From Caulobacter soli (GTDB lineage: Bacteria; Pseudomonadota; Alphaproteobacteria; Caulobacterales; Caulobacteraceae), in assembly GCF_011045195.1 (NCBI RefSeq), contig NZ_CP049199.1, positions 1,364,001 to 1,428,000 on the forward strand: a DNA stretch of 64,000 nt. Reading direction: 5' to 3'. The notes under the pieces were generated by a model. The model saw only the letters and a program-made list of their open reading frames with translations, did not search any database and was not told where the DNA came from. Both the position numbers and the translations under genes were made by a program. Position 1 is the first letter of the stretch; the number at the start of each line of letters is the position of its first letter. This document shows positions 16,411-24,076 of this stretch, piece by piece.

Positions 16411-17324
16411 GCATCATCACCGACTGGACCGACGACAAGGCCAAGGCGTTCGGCCGCGAGAACCTGGTGTTCCAGCACGGCCTGCACGAGCGGCCGATGT
16501 TCGACGACGAGGGTCTGGCGCGCCTGCTGGACCAGTACCCGCGCGATCAGCTGGGCGTCTTCACCATGGGCGAGGACCCCAAGGCCTGGACCACCTGGCG
16601 CAAGGGCGCGGCGGGCAATCTGACCGGCGACCAGCTGCTGGAGGCCGCCCAGGCCGGCCGCATCTGGCTGAACCTGCGCAAGACCAACGACTTCGTGCCG
16701 GAATACGCCGCCCTGTGCGACGAGATCTTCGCCGAGAAGGAGGCCCGCGCCCCGGGCCTGAAGACCTTCAAGCGCGATCTGGGCATGCTGATCAGCAGCG
16801 CCAACGCCCAGGTGTTCTATCACCTGGACGTGCCGCTGGTGTCGCTGTGGCAGATCCGGGGCCAGAAGAAGGTCTGGGTCTATCCGGTCGCCGATCCTTA
16901 TGTGGGCGAGCTGGCGCTGGAGAAGATCGTCCTGAAGGAGACGGCCGAGCAGTTCGCCTTCGATCCCGCCTGGGACGCCGGCGCCACCTGTGTCGACATG
17001 ACCCCGGGGACCATGGTCACCTGGAAGCAGAACGCGCCGCACCGGATCGAGAACGGCCCGATGCTGAACGTCTCGATCTCGATCGAATTCATGACCCCGC
17101 CGGCCCTGATGCGCGCCAACGTCATCTACGCCAACGGCGTGCTGCGCCGTCGGCTGGGCGCCAAGCCGCGCATCCAGAACGGTTTCGGCCCCACGGCCCT
17201 GGGCAAGCTGGCCGTGGCGCGCGGGGCCAAGGCCCTGAACCTGCAGACCCCGCACGTGCGTCACCTGCCGGTGACCTTCGGGCTGGATGCGGGGCGTCCG
17301 GGCGTGCTGGTCGAGCGGGCCTGA
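16407..17324 (+). CDS. JmjC/cupin-like Fe(II)-dependent dioxygenase-type protein
   Basis: A 305-aa protein whose central region has the double-stranded beta-helix signature of JmjC/cupin_8 proteins: FYHLDVPLVSLWQIRG with His139-X-Asp141, followed by TWKQNAPHRIENG with His212, forming the facial triad for iron. Relatives hydroxylate proteins or small molecules with 2-oxoglutarate; no substrate can be assigned. The start is a GTG at 16407, with GGAAGGA upstream, overlapping the glycosyltransferase stop; earlier in-frame positions fall inside that gene. It closes the operon beginning at 14318. Confidence 0.7.
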   Translation: MSIITDWTDDKAKAFGRENLVFQHGLHERPMFDDEGLARLLDQYPRDQLGVFTMGEDPKAWTTWRKGAAGNLTGDQLLEAAQAGRIWLNLRKTNDFVPEYAALCDEIFAEKEARAPGLKTFKRDLGMLISSANAQVFYHLDVPLVSLWQIRGQKKVWVYPVADPYVGELALEKIVLKETAEQFAFDPAWDAGATCVDMTPGTMVTWKQNAPHRIENGPMLNVSISIEFMTPPALMRANVIYANGVLRRRLGAKPRIQNGFGPTALGKLAVARGAKALNLQTPHVRHLPVTFGLDAGRPGVLVERA

Positions 17325-17409
17325 GCCGAGCGCCGCAACCGACAGGTCGGCGCCCACCTCGTATCGAGATGATCCCGATCCCAGCCAAAACGTCGCTGCG
17401 GCATCATGG

Positions 17410-17424
17410 TTAATGCGCCATTAG
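17410..17424 (+). promoter_or_regulatory. Near-consensus CtrA box before chemoreceptor gene
   Basis: TTAA-N7-TTAG, one mismatch from the CtrA consensus TTAA-N7-TTAA, placed 52 nt upstream of the methyl-accepting chemotaxis gene. Binding is inferred from the motif. Confidence 0.45.
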
Positions 17425-17475
17425 GAATCAGCCGCCATTGCTGGGGCATCCCCTGCACGGGGCGGAGATTCGTAG

Positions 17476-18960
17476 ATGAGCGGGTTCAATCGGCTGCCTC
17501 TCGGCTGGAGGCTGATCGTCGTCCTCGGCCTGCTGGCGGGCCTGGGCCAGCTGGGTTGGGCGGCGTTCGGCGGGCCGGGCTTGGTGTCGCCGTTCAGCAT
17601 GGCCGGCATGGCCACCCTTGTGGCGACCCTGGTCATCGGCCTGGTCGCCTGGGCCGAGGCCACGCGCCGCGCCTTCGACGGCCTGACCCGCTCGGTCGAC
17701 GCCCTGGGCGCGGGCCAGTACGACCGCCCGCAGACCTTGCTCGACGCCGACGACCAACAGGTTCGCGCCCTGGCCAAGGGGCTGGACGGCGTGCAGCGCA
17801 AGCTGGCCGGCGAGCAGGCCGCCCGCGCCGTCGAGGACGCCGAGCGCGTCGCCGCCGAGGCCGAGCAGCGCCGCCACCTGCAAGACGTCGAGACCTATGC
17901 CCGCACCCAGCTGACCGCCGTCAACACCCTGGGGCAGGGCGTCGAGAAGCTGGCCGAGGGCGACCTGATCTGGCGCATGCGCGAGGACGCCTTCCCGGCC
18001 GAGGCCCGCAAGATCCCCGGCGACTTCAACGCCGCCGTCGAAAACCTGCAGCACACCCTGGCCGGCATCCTGGGCGCGGCGCAAAGCATCCGCGCCGGCT
18101 GCGGCGACCTCTCGGCCGCCGCCGAGGACCTGGCCCAGCGCACCGATCGCCAGGTCTCGGGCGTCGAGCGCACGGCCGCCGCGCTCGACCAGATCACCGC
18201 CACGGTCAAGAAGAGCTCCGACAACGCCGAGAAGGCGCGGGGCGTGACCCAGAGCGCCAAGTCCAACGCCGAGAAGAGCGGCCTGGTGGTGCGCGAGGCC
18301 GTCGAGGCCATGGGCGGCATCGAGAAGTCCTCGCAATCGATCACCCAGATCATCGGGGTGATCGACGAGATCGCCTTCCAGACCAACCTGCTGGCCCTGA
18401 ACGCCGGTGTCGAGGCCGCGCGAGCGGGCGACGCCGGTCGCGGCTTCGCGGTGGTCGCCCAGGAAGTTCGAGCCCTGGCCCAGCGCTCGGCCGACGCCGC
18501 CAAGGAGATCAAGGGCCTGATCCGCGCCTCCAGCGAACAGGTCGGCAAGGGCGTCAAGCTGGTCGGCGAGACCGGCCAGACCCTGGACCAGATCCTGGGC
18601 CAGGTGATCGAGATCAACGACTTGGTCGGCGAGATCGCCGCCTCGTCCAAGGAACAGGCCGGGGGCCTGGCCGAGGTCAACGCCGCCGTGAACCAGATGG
18701 GCCAGGTGATCCACCAGAACGGCGCCATGGTCGAGCAGTCGGCCGCCGCCACCAGCGCCCTGGCCGCCGAGGCCGAGGAACTGGAGCGCCTGCTGGGCGG
18801 CTTCCAGATCGGGGCCGAGATCCACGAATATCGCCCGCGCCACGACGCGCGCCGCGAGGTTCCCGCCGCGCCGCGCCGCGAAGCCTTCCGCGAGCGTTAC
18901 GTGCAGGGCGCCAACGCGCTGAAGATCGAACCGCGCTCGCGTCCCGGCGAGTGGCGCTGA
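17476..18960 (+). CDS. Methyl-accepting chemotaxis protein
   Basis: A 494-aa chemoreceptor. Two hydrophobic helices (about residues 12-30 and 42-60) are separated by only a few residues, so there is almost no periplasmic sensor domain. A linker/HAMP-like region follows, then the long coiled-coil signalling domain with the highly conserved hairpin tip IDEIAFQTNLLALNAGVEAARAG split across residues 300-323 and RGFAVVAQEVRALAQRS after it. The tip binds CheA/CheW. The short sensor suggests sensing of cytoplasmic or membrane state. A CtrA-like box upstream would place it in the cell-cycle-regulated motility regulon. Confidence 0.93.
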   Translation: MSGFNRLPLGWRLIVVLGLLAGLGQLGWAAFGGPGLVSPFSMAGMATLVATLVIGLVAWAEATRRAFDGLTRSVDALGAGQYDRPQTLLDADDQQVRALAKGLDGVQRKLAGEQAARAVEDAERVAAEAEQRRHLQDVETYARTQLTAVNTLGQGVEKLAEGDLIWRMREDAFPAEARKIPGDFNAAVENLQHTLAGILGAAQSIRAGCGDLSAAAEDLAQRTDRQVSGVERTAAALDQITATVKKSSDNAEKARGVTQSAKSNAEKSGLVVREAVEAMGGIEKSSQSITQIIGVIDEIAFQTNLLALNAGVEAARAGDAGRGFAVVAQEVRALAQRSADAAKEIKGLIRASSEQVGKGVKLVGETGQTLDQILGQVIEINDLVGEIAASSKEQAGGLAEVNAAVNQMGQVIHQNGAMVEQSAAATSALAAEAEELERLLGGFQIGAEIHEYRPRHDARREVPAAPRREAFRERYVQGANALKIEPRSRPGEWR

Positions 18961-19073
18961 GCCCGGGTGGCGGAGCCAGCCGAAGCGGCCCACATTCGTG
19001 TCAGGACCGCTCATCCGACGTTAAGGGCGTTCCGGTCTAGGCTAGAGCACGACGGGTTTCCGTCAGGACGACC

Positions 19074-20294
19074 ATGAACGATTTCGCCGCGCCTTTCGCC
19101 AGTCCCCAGCCCGAACCGGCCGCCACGCCGCGCTCGCGCGCCGCCCTGCTCAAGCGGCTGGCCGACGTGGTCTGCCTGCCGGCCAGCCGCATCAACGCCT
19201 TCGAGCGCGCCATGACCGCCGACCTGCTGGTCGAGATGCTACGCGACGCGGTGGTGGGCGAGCGCGAGAAGGTGGCTCGCCGCCTCGCCAACCTGACCGA
19301 GATGCCCGGCGTGCTGGTGCGCCTGCTGCTGCGCGACGAACTGCCGGTGGCCCGGGCCCTGCTGGAGAATTCGCCCAGCCTTAGCGACGCCGACCTGATC
19401 AGCTGCCTCTACCACAGCACCCAGGACCATCGCCGGCTGATCGCCCTGCGGCGCGGGGTCAGCGAGGTGGTGGCTGACGCCCTGGTCGACATGGACGAGA
19501 CGGCGGTGGTCGAGACGCTGCTGAAGAACGAGCTGGTGCGTTTCAGCCACCAGGGCCTGGAGAACATCGTCGCCGCCTCGCGCGACAATCCGCAACTGAT
19601 CCCGCTGCTGCTCAAGCGGCCCGAGCTGCGTCCCAGCCACGCCTATGTGATGTTCTGGTGGTCGGACGACGAGGCGCGGCGCACGATCCTGCAGCGTTTC
19701 GCCGTGTCGCGCGAAATTCTGCAAGACGCGGTCGGCGACGTTTTTCCCTTGGCTTCGGCCGAGGGCTGGCAGGATCCGCTGTCGCGAAAGGCGCTTCAGT
19801 TCATCGAACGTCGTCAACGAAATCGCGCCGCCATCGCCAAGAGCCCCTACGACAGTCTCGAGGACGCGATAGCCGCCGCCCAGAACGGCATGACCCGCGA
19901 AACGGCCGAGGAGATCTCCTACCTGTCGGGTCTGAAGCCGATGACGGGGGCCAAGATCTTCACCGATCCCGGCGGCGAGCCCCTGGCGATCCTGTGCAAG
20001 GCCACCGGCCTGCCGCGCGGCGCCGTGAGGGCCTTGTGGCGTGGCCTGCGCCGTCCCGAGACCGACGCGTCCGGCGCGCCGTCGCCGGGGTTGGAGCGTG
20101 TGTTGCGGGCCTTCGACGCCATCGCCGTCGACCGGGCCCAAACCATGCTGCGCTATTGGAACTGGTCGCTGTCATCGGCCATGACGCCGGCCTTGTTGAA
20201 GGCCATCCGCGAGGGCGACGAGGCCGCCGTGGACGAATACTCGGTGCCGCAACGCGCCGCCATGCTGGCGCTTTCCCGGGACTTCGCACGCTAG
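19074..20294 (+). CDS. DUF2336 domain protein
   Basis: A 406-aa, mostly helical, Leu/Ala-rich protein of the DUF2336 family, recognisable by repeated helical hairpins (VRLLLRDELPVARALLENSPSL, DADLISCLY, HRRLIALRRGVSEVVADALV) resembling HEAT-like repeats in the first half, and a C-terminal block with the LPRGAVRALWRGLRRP segment. Function is unknown; the family is common in alphaproteobacteria. It follows the chemoreceptor in the same direction with 113 nt between them, leaving co-transcription possible. No signal peptide or membrane segment. Confidence 0.75.
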   Translation: MNDFAAPFASPQPEPAATPRSRAALLKRLADVVCLPASRINAFERAMTADLLVEMLRDAVVGEREKVARRLANLTEMPGVLVRLLLRDELPVARALLENSPSLSDADLISCLYHSTQDHRRLIALRRGVSEVVADALVDMDETAVVETLLKNELVRFSHQGLENIVAASRDNPQLIPLLLKRPELRPSHAYVMFWWSDDEARRTILQRFAVSREILQDAVGDVFPLASAEGWQDPLSRKALQFIERRQRNRAAIAKSPYDSLEDAIAAAQNGMTRETAEEISYLSGLKPMTGAKIFTDPGGEPLAILCKATGLPRGAVRALWRGLRRPETDASGAPSPGLERVLRAFDAIAVDRAQTMLRYWNWSLSSAMTPALLKAIREGDEAAVDEYSVPQRAAMLALSRDFAR

Positions 20295-20372
20295 TCGACC
20301 TGGGTCGCCGAGTTTGTTCAGCGAATACTGTGTTTCTGAAATTGAGATTTCTATCAACTGAAGGGTGTATTT

Positions 20373-20393
20373 TTGATTGGTCAGACCAGTCAA
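20373..20393. promoter_or_regulatory. 21-bp palindrome in mucR promoter region
   Basis: Arms TTGATTGGTC and GACCAGTCAA flank a single central A, with one mismatched pair. It lies in the unusually AT-rich 215-nt region between the DUF2336 and mucR genes, 3 nt before a GANTC (CcrM) site at 20396-20400, and 47 nt upstream of a TATAAT hexamer at 20440-20445. Likely an operator; binding protein unknown. Confidence 0.45.
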
Positions 20394-20509
20394 AAGACTC
20401 CGGCCAATGGTAGATACCCACACGTCTATGTTGCCCGCCTATAATAATCTGCTATCCAAAACAGAATTGGTTCCCGTTGAGCCAGTCGAGTCGGGGGAGC
20501 GGCAAGAGA

Positions 20510-20932
20510 ATGGACGATCAGTCCGACCTTATTGAAGTCACGGCCGGCCTTGTCGCCGCCTATGTGGGCGGTAACACCATCGCGGCGGCCGACGTGCCGG
20601 CGCTGATCCGCAGCGTGCACCAGGCCCTGTCGACCGTGGGCGGCTCGGCCGACGCGATCGAGGTCGGCCGCGAACCGGCCGTGTCGGTTCGTCGCTCGAT
20701 CACGCCGGACTATCTGATCTGTCTGGAGGACGGTCGGAAGTTCAAGTCGCTGAAGCGCCACCTGCGCACCAAGTACGATCTGAGCCCCGAGCAGTACCGC
20801 GCCCGCTGGGACCTGCCGAAGGACTATCCGATGGTCGCGCCGAACTACGCCCAGGCGCGCTCGGAACTGGCCAAGCAGATGGGCCTGGGGCAGGGCGGCC
20901 GCAAGCCGGCGCGCCGGACGCGCGGCGGCTGA
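20510..20932 (+). CDS. mucR: MucR/Ros family transcriptional regulator
   Basis: A 140-aa DNA-binding protein. The C-terminal Ros/MucR domain is clear: TPDYLICLEDGRKFKSLKRH, then LSPEQYRARWDLPKDYPMVAPNYA; the zinc-binding Cys and His residues sit in CLED and KRHLRTKY. In Caulobacter, MucR proteins repress CtrA-activated S-phase genes, making this gene part of the same cell-cycle logic as cckA and the flagellar genes in the window. The ATG at 20510 has GGGGGAGC upstream and is preferred to a TTG 33 nt earlier. The promoter region carries a palindrome and a CcrM site. Confidence 0.88.
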   Translation: MDDQSDLIEVTAGLVAAYVGGNTIAAADVPALIRSVHQALSTVGGSADAIEVGREPAVSVRRSITPDYLICLEDGRKFKSLKRHLRTKYDLSPEQYRARWDLPKDYPMVAPNYAQARSELAKQMGLGQGGRKPARRTRGG

Positions 20933-21958
20933 TCAAGCCTGGCGCGGGTCGCCTCGCACCTGACGCATCGTGACCTGACAGGTCAGCGGCCTGCCGGCCT
21001 CGGCGTCGGCCAGGCTGGTCAGGGTGATCTCGGCGATCGCCGACAGGGCTTCCTCGGTGAGGAAGGCCTGGTGTCCGGTGATCAGCACGTTGGGAAACGT
21101 CAGCAGGCGCTGGAACACGTCGTCCTGGACGATCTGGTTGGAGAGGTCCTCGAAGAACAGGTCCGCCTCCTGCTCGTAGACGTCCAGCGCGACGCTGCCG
21201 ACCTTCCCGGATTTCAGGCCCTCGATCAGGGCGGCGGTGTCGATCAGCGCGCCCCGACTGGTGTTGACGATCATCACGCCGGGCCGCGCGGCGGCCAGCC
21301 TGTCATTGTCGATCAGGTGGTGGGTCTGGGGCGTCAGCGGGCAGTGCAGGGTGATCAGGTCGACCTCGCGCAGCAGCGTGTCGACGGGGGCGTAGCGCAC
21401 GCCGATCGCCGTCAGCTCGGGATCCTCGACCAGATCATGAGCCAGCACCTGGCAGCCGAAGCCCAGGCGCAGGCTCCTGGCGACCAGGGCGCCGATACGG
21501 CCCGTGCCGACCACGCCCACCGTCCGACCCGACAGGTTGCGGCCGATCAGGCCGTCCAGGGCGAAGTTGTTGTCGCGGACCCGGGCCCAGGCGCGCGGGA
21601 TGTTGCGGTCCAGCGCCAGCATCAACCCGACGGTGAACTCGGCCACCGCCTCGGGCGAATAGGCCGGAACGCGGACCACGGCGACGCCCAGGCGCTCGGC
21701 GGCCTCCAGGTCGACATTGTTGTAGCCCGCGCAACGCAGGGCCACGAGTTTGGTCCCACCCTTGGCCAAGGTCTCCAAGACCGCGGCGTCCACCCGGTCG
21801 TTCACGAACACGCAGACGGCGGGGTAGCCTTCGGCCAGGGCGGTCGTGCTGGCGTCGAGCCGGGCCTCGAAATAGTCGATCTGGTGACCGAAGGCGCGAT
21901 TGGCCGCATCCAGGAAGCGACGGTCGTAGGCCTTGGTCGAGAAGACGGCGATCCGCAT
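20933..21958 (-). CDS. D-2-hydroxyacid dehydrogenase, D-lactate dehydrogenase-like
   Basis: A 341-aa NAD-dependent enzyme. The Rossmann motif VGVVGTGRIGALVA is central, and the catalytic Arg (NTSRGALID), Glu (YEQEADLFFED) and His (ITGHQAFLTEEAL) are present; the last two segments are characteristic of D-lactate dehydrogenases of the LdhA type, reducing pyruvate to D-lactate or the reverse. It begins MRIAVFSTKAYDRR at 21958, the usual family start. It meets the mucR gene tail to tail with no gap. Cytoplasmic. Confidence 0.88.
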   Translation of the reverse strand: MRIAVFSTKAYDRRFLDAANRAFGHQIDYFEARLDASTTALAEGYPAVCVFVNDRVDAAVLETLAKGGTKLVALRCAGYNNVDLEAAERLGVAVVRVPAYSPEAVAEFTVGLMLALDRNIPRAWARVRDNNFALDGLIGRNLSGRTVGVVGTGRIGALVARSLRLGFGCQVLAHDLVEDPELTAIGVRYAPVDTLLREVDLITLHCPLTPQTHHLIDNDRLAAARPGVMIVNTSRGALIDTAALIEGLKSGKVGSVALDVYEQEADLFFEDLSNQIVQDDVFQRLLTFPNVLITGHQAFLTEEALSAIAEITLTSLADAEAGRPLTCQVTMRQVRGDPRQA

Positions 21959-22326
21959 TCGGTCCCTCGGTTGCCCCGGTCGGGACCCTAACATGCGGCT
22001 CCGCGGCGCATAGGCGATTCCGTCCGCGCCAAAAACGCGTCGCGCGCCTGTCGCGGCGTCGGGGCGGGCGGTGGCGGGGCGGGCGGCCCAAGGGCTCCAA
22101 AAGTCTGAGTCTGAGCGTTCATTAACCTTAATCCAAACAATCGCTTGCGGTTTCGTCCGGATTTTCAGCGCCCGTTTCGCATCCTCATTTTCACCCAGAC
22201 GTTTCGCTTGCGGATTGACTCATCTCAACAAACTTAGCTGTGGGGCGCGATTTTCGCTGGCGGCGATTCGGTCCTTAAGACATAGTGAATCGTCGTGATT
22301 CCAACGGCTTGTTAAGGAATCTGAAG
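21959..22326. other. 368-nt intergenic region, promoter of PAS_5 gene presumed
   Basis: No gene is visible. The part from 22110 to 22326 is relatively AT-rich, with TTAACCTTAA at 22124-22133 and several A/T-rich runs, and probably contains the promoters of the divergent dehydrogenase and PAS genes. No box with correct CtrA spacing was found. Confidence 0.5.
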
Positions 22327-22827
22327 ATGAACGCGCAGCTGAGCGCATCGGCCACGGCGGCCCGCGCTCACCAGGAGATGTTCGCCTACTGGGCGTCCCT
22401 CCGCCGGGGGGCGAGCCTCCCGTCGCGCGTCGACCTGCATCCTTCGGGCATCAAGCGGATGCTGCCGACCGTCAGCCTGATCGACGTCCGGCGCGACCTG
22501 GACGGCGCGATCGATTACCGCCTGCGCCTGGCCGGCACCGGCCTCTATTCGGTCTATGGCCGCGAGATCACCGGCCGCACCCTGGAAGACGTCTACAACA
22601 CCGCCGCCGTCGACTACTGGCGCAACGAGCTGGGCAAGGTCGTCACCGAGCGCCGCCCGGGCGTGGGCGTTCACAGCCTGGCCTGGAAGGGCTCGCCGCA
22701 CATGTCGATCCTGTGGCTGCGTCTGCCCCTGGCCAGCAACGGCAAGGACGTCGACATGATCCTGGGCTACGACGCCGTGGTCGGCTCGCAGGTCGGCGAC
22801 CAGCACAGCGGCATCCGCGCCGCCTAG
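22327..22827 (+). CDS. PAS domain protein (PAS_5 type)
   Basis: A 166-aa single-domain protein. The pattern MFAYWASLRRGASLPSRVDL, HPSGIKRMLPTVSLIDV, then FRLRLAGT-like (YRLRLAGTGLYSVYGREITG) and a C-terminal strand WLRLPLASNGKDVDMILGY is typical of the alphaproteobacterial PAS_5 family. Such stand-alone domains are thought to bind small ligands or partner proteins; no output domain is attached. The ATG at 22327 follows AAGGAATCTGAAG; a GTG at 22285 is less likely. A palindromic repeat (family B) follows the stop directly. Confidence 0.82.
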   Translation: MNAQLSASATAARAHQEMFAYWASLRRGASLPSRVDLHPSGIKRMLPTVSLIDVRRDLDGAIDYRLRLAGTGLYSVYGREITGRTLEDVYNTAAVDYWRNELGKVVTERRPGVGVHSLAWKGSPHMSILWLRLPLASNGKDVDMILGYDAVVGSQVGDQHSGIRAA

Positions 22828-22831
22828 AGAA

Positions 22832-22940
22832 CCTCCCCCCGTGGGGGAGGCGGCGCGAAGGCGCTGGTGGGGGGAGCGGACCACCTCAGCCAACTTCCCC
22901 CTCCGTCGGCTGCGCCGACACCTCCCCCACAGGGGGAGGA
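22832..22940. repeat. Dispersed palindromic repeat doublet (family B)
   Basis: Two units like those at 3224-3353: CCTCCCCC-CGT-GGGGGAGG with a GGCGCGAAGGCGC arm, then GTCGGCTGCGCCGAC with CCTCCCCCACAGGGGGAGG. The right end contains AGGGGGAGGAG, which lies in Shine-Dalgarno position before an ATG at 22951. Confidence 0.75.
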
Positions 22941-23022
22941 GAAGTTCTCCATGGCTCAGCTTGCTCTCACCTCTTCACCGCCTATTGTCCGCCGCCTAGG
23001 GGAATCTGGGGGAAGGGCCGGG

Positions 23023-23397
23023 GTGACCGCCGATCGCGACGTCTTTCAGTTCATCCGCGAGCACGTGCGTTCGGTCTGGGCGCTGGAGCTGCTGCTGCGG
23101 CTCAAGCACGATCCCGAGCGCTGCTGGTCGATCGAGGATCTGGTGGGCGACCTGCGCGCCAGCCACAGCCTGGTGACCGACAACCTGGCGGCGCTGGAGG
23201 CGGCGGAGCTGGTGATCGCGGATGACCGTGGCTGCTTTCGCTATCAGCCGGCCGCCCCAGCCCTGGCCAAGGTCTGCGACGACCTGGAAGCGGCCTACGC
23301 CAAGAAGCCCGTCACGGTGATCCGCTGGATCTCGGCCCCGACCGAGCGGCTGCAATCGCTGGCCGACGCCTTCAAGTTCAAGGGGGGCGACCGATGA
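23023..23397 (+). CDS. Predicted winged-helix regulator
   Basis: A 124-aa protein beginning at a GTG (TADRDVFQFIREHVRSVW). Helical segments ALELLLRLKHDPERCWSIEDLVGDL and SHSLVTDNLAALEAAELVI followed by a beta wing (DDRGCFRYQP) resemble a winged helix-turn-helix. GGGGGAAGG lies before the GTG. An ATG at 22951 would add 24 residues encoded in repeat-like sequence and is an alternative. Its stop overlaps the next start by ATGA (23394-23397), so it heads a three-gene operon with two tiny membrane proteins. It may sense a signal and control its own operon; this is inference. Confidence 0.6.
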   Translation: MTADRDVFQFIREHVRSVWALELLLRLKHDPERCWSIEDLVGDLRASHSLVTDNLAALEAAELVIADDRGCFRYQPAAPALAKVCDDLEAAYAKKPVTVIRWISAPTERLQSLADAFKFKGGDR

Positions 23398-23663
23398 GCG
23401 GGCCCACGGTCGTCTACATCCTCTGCATGCTGGCCAGCATGACCTGCGCCGGGCTGCTGACCCGGGCCTGGCTGCGCAGCCGTTCGCGCCTCTTGCTATG
23501 GACCGCGATCAGCTTCGGCTTCCTGGCGCTGAACAACCTGCTGCTGGTGGCCGACCTGGTGATCTTCATCACCCAGGTGAACCTGCTGCCCTATCGCCAG
23601 GCCACCGCCGGCCTGGCCATCGCCACGCTGCTGTACGGCTTCATCTGGGAGGTGGACGAATGA
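23394..23663 (+). CDS. Small membrane protein, DUF5985-like
   Basis: An 89-aa protein with three hydrophobic helices (VVYILCMLASMTCAGLL, LLWTAISFGFLALNNLLLV, and the C-terminal TAGLAIATLLYGFIW). The layout matches small paired DUF5985-type proteins: short inner-membrane proteins with a conserved NNLLL segment. Its start and stop overlap the genes on either side by ATGA, so stoichiometric co-translation with the winged-helix protein and the second membrane protein is likely. No known activity. Confidence 0.65.
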   Translation: MSGPTVVYILCMLASMTCAGLLTRAWLRSRSRLLLWTAISFGFLALNNLLLVADLVIFITQVNLLPYRQATAGLAIATLLYGFIWEVDE

Positions 23664-23944
23664 GCTTCCCGATCACCCCGGTCGAGGGCCTGATCGCCGG
23701 CGCCCTGGCCATGGGCTTCCTGATCGCCGGCCTGTTTTTCCTGAAGTTCTGGAGCCGCACGCGCGACGGCCTGTTCCTGGCCTTCTCGGGGGCCTTTGGC
23801 CTGCTGGCCCTGGGCAGCGCCCTGCCGGTGCTGCTGGGCGCGCCGCACGAGGAGCGCAGCGGCCTCTACCTGCTGCGCCTGGCCGCCTTCGTGCTGATCA
23901 TCGTGGCGGTGCTGGCCAAGAACCTGCGGCGAGGCGAGCGGTAG
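23660..23944 (+). CDS. Small membrane protein, second DUF5985-like member
   Basis: A 94-aa protein with three predicted helices (LIAGALAMGFLIAGLFFLKFW, DGLFLAFSGAFGLLALGSALPVL, and LAAFVLIIVAVLAKN). It appears related to the preceding protein: both have a central helix starting with L..AFSGAFGLLAL/LLWTAISFGFLAL. The ATG overlaps the preceding stop (ATGA, 23660-23663). It closes the operon; a palindromic repeat follows. The two may form a heteromeric membrane complex, which is inference from the pairing. Confidence 0.62.
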   Translation: MSFPITPVEGLIAGALAMGFLIAGLFFLKFWSRTRDGLFLAFSGAFGLLALGSALPVLLGAPHEERSGLYLLRLAAFVLIIVAVLAKNLRRGER

Positions 23945-23951
23945 AAAACAA

Positions 23952-24035
23952 TCCGCTCATCCCGGCGAAGGCCGGGACCCAGATTCATCCTGAGCGTCTC
24001 GTGGGTTTCATCTGGGCCCCGGCCTTCGCCGGGGA
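23952..24035. repeat. Inverted palindromic repeat (family C)
   Basis: A left arm TCCGCTCATCCCGGCGAAGG... with CCGGGACCCAGAT is answered 25 nt later by ATCTGGG-CCCCGGCCTTCGCCGGGGA on the other strand, forming a long imperfect hairpin. It could act as a terminator between the converging operons. Related copies: 33121-33249 and 41284-41316. Confidence 0.75.
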
Positions 24036-24076
24036 GACGGGGAACTTGAGCGCGCGCCTCGACGCGCTCTAGAGAC

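Noticed and set aside
22124..22133. TTAACCTTAA as a CtrA box
   Set aside because: The two TTAA half-sites are only two bases apart instead of seven.
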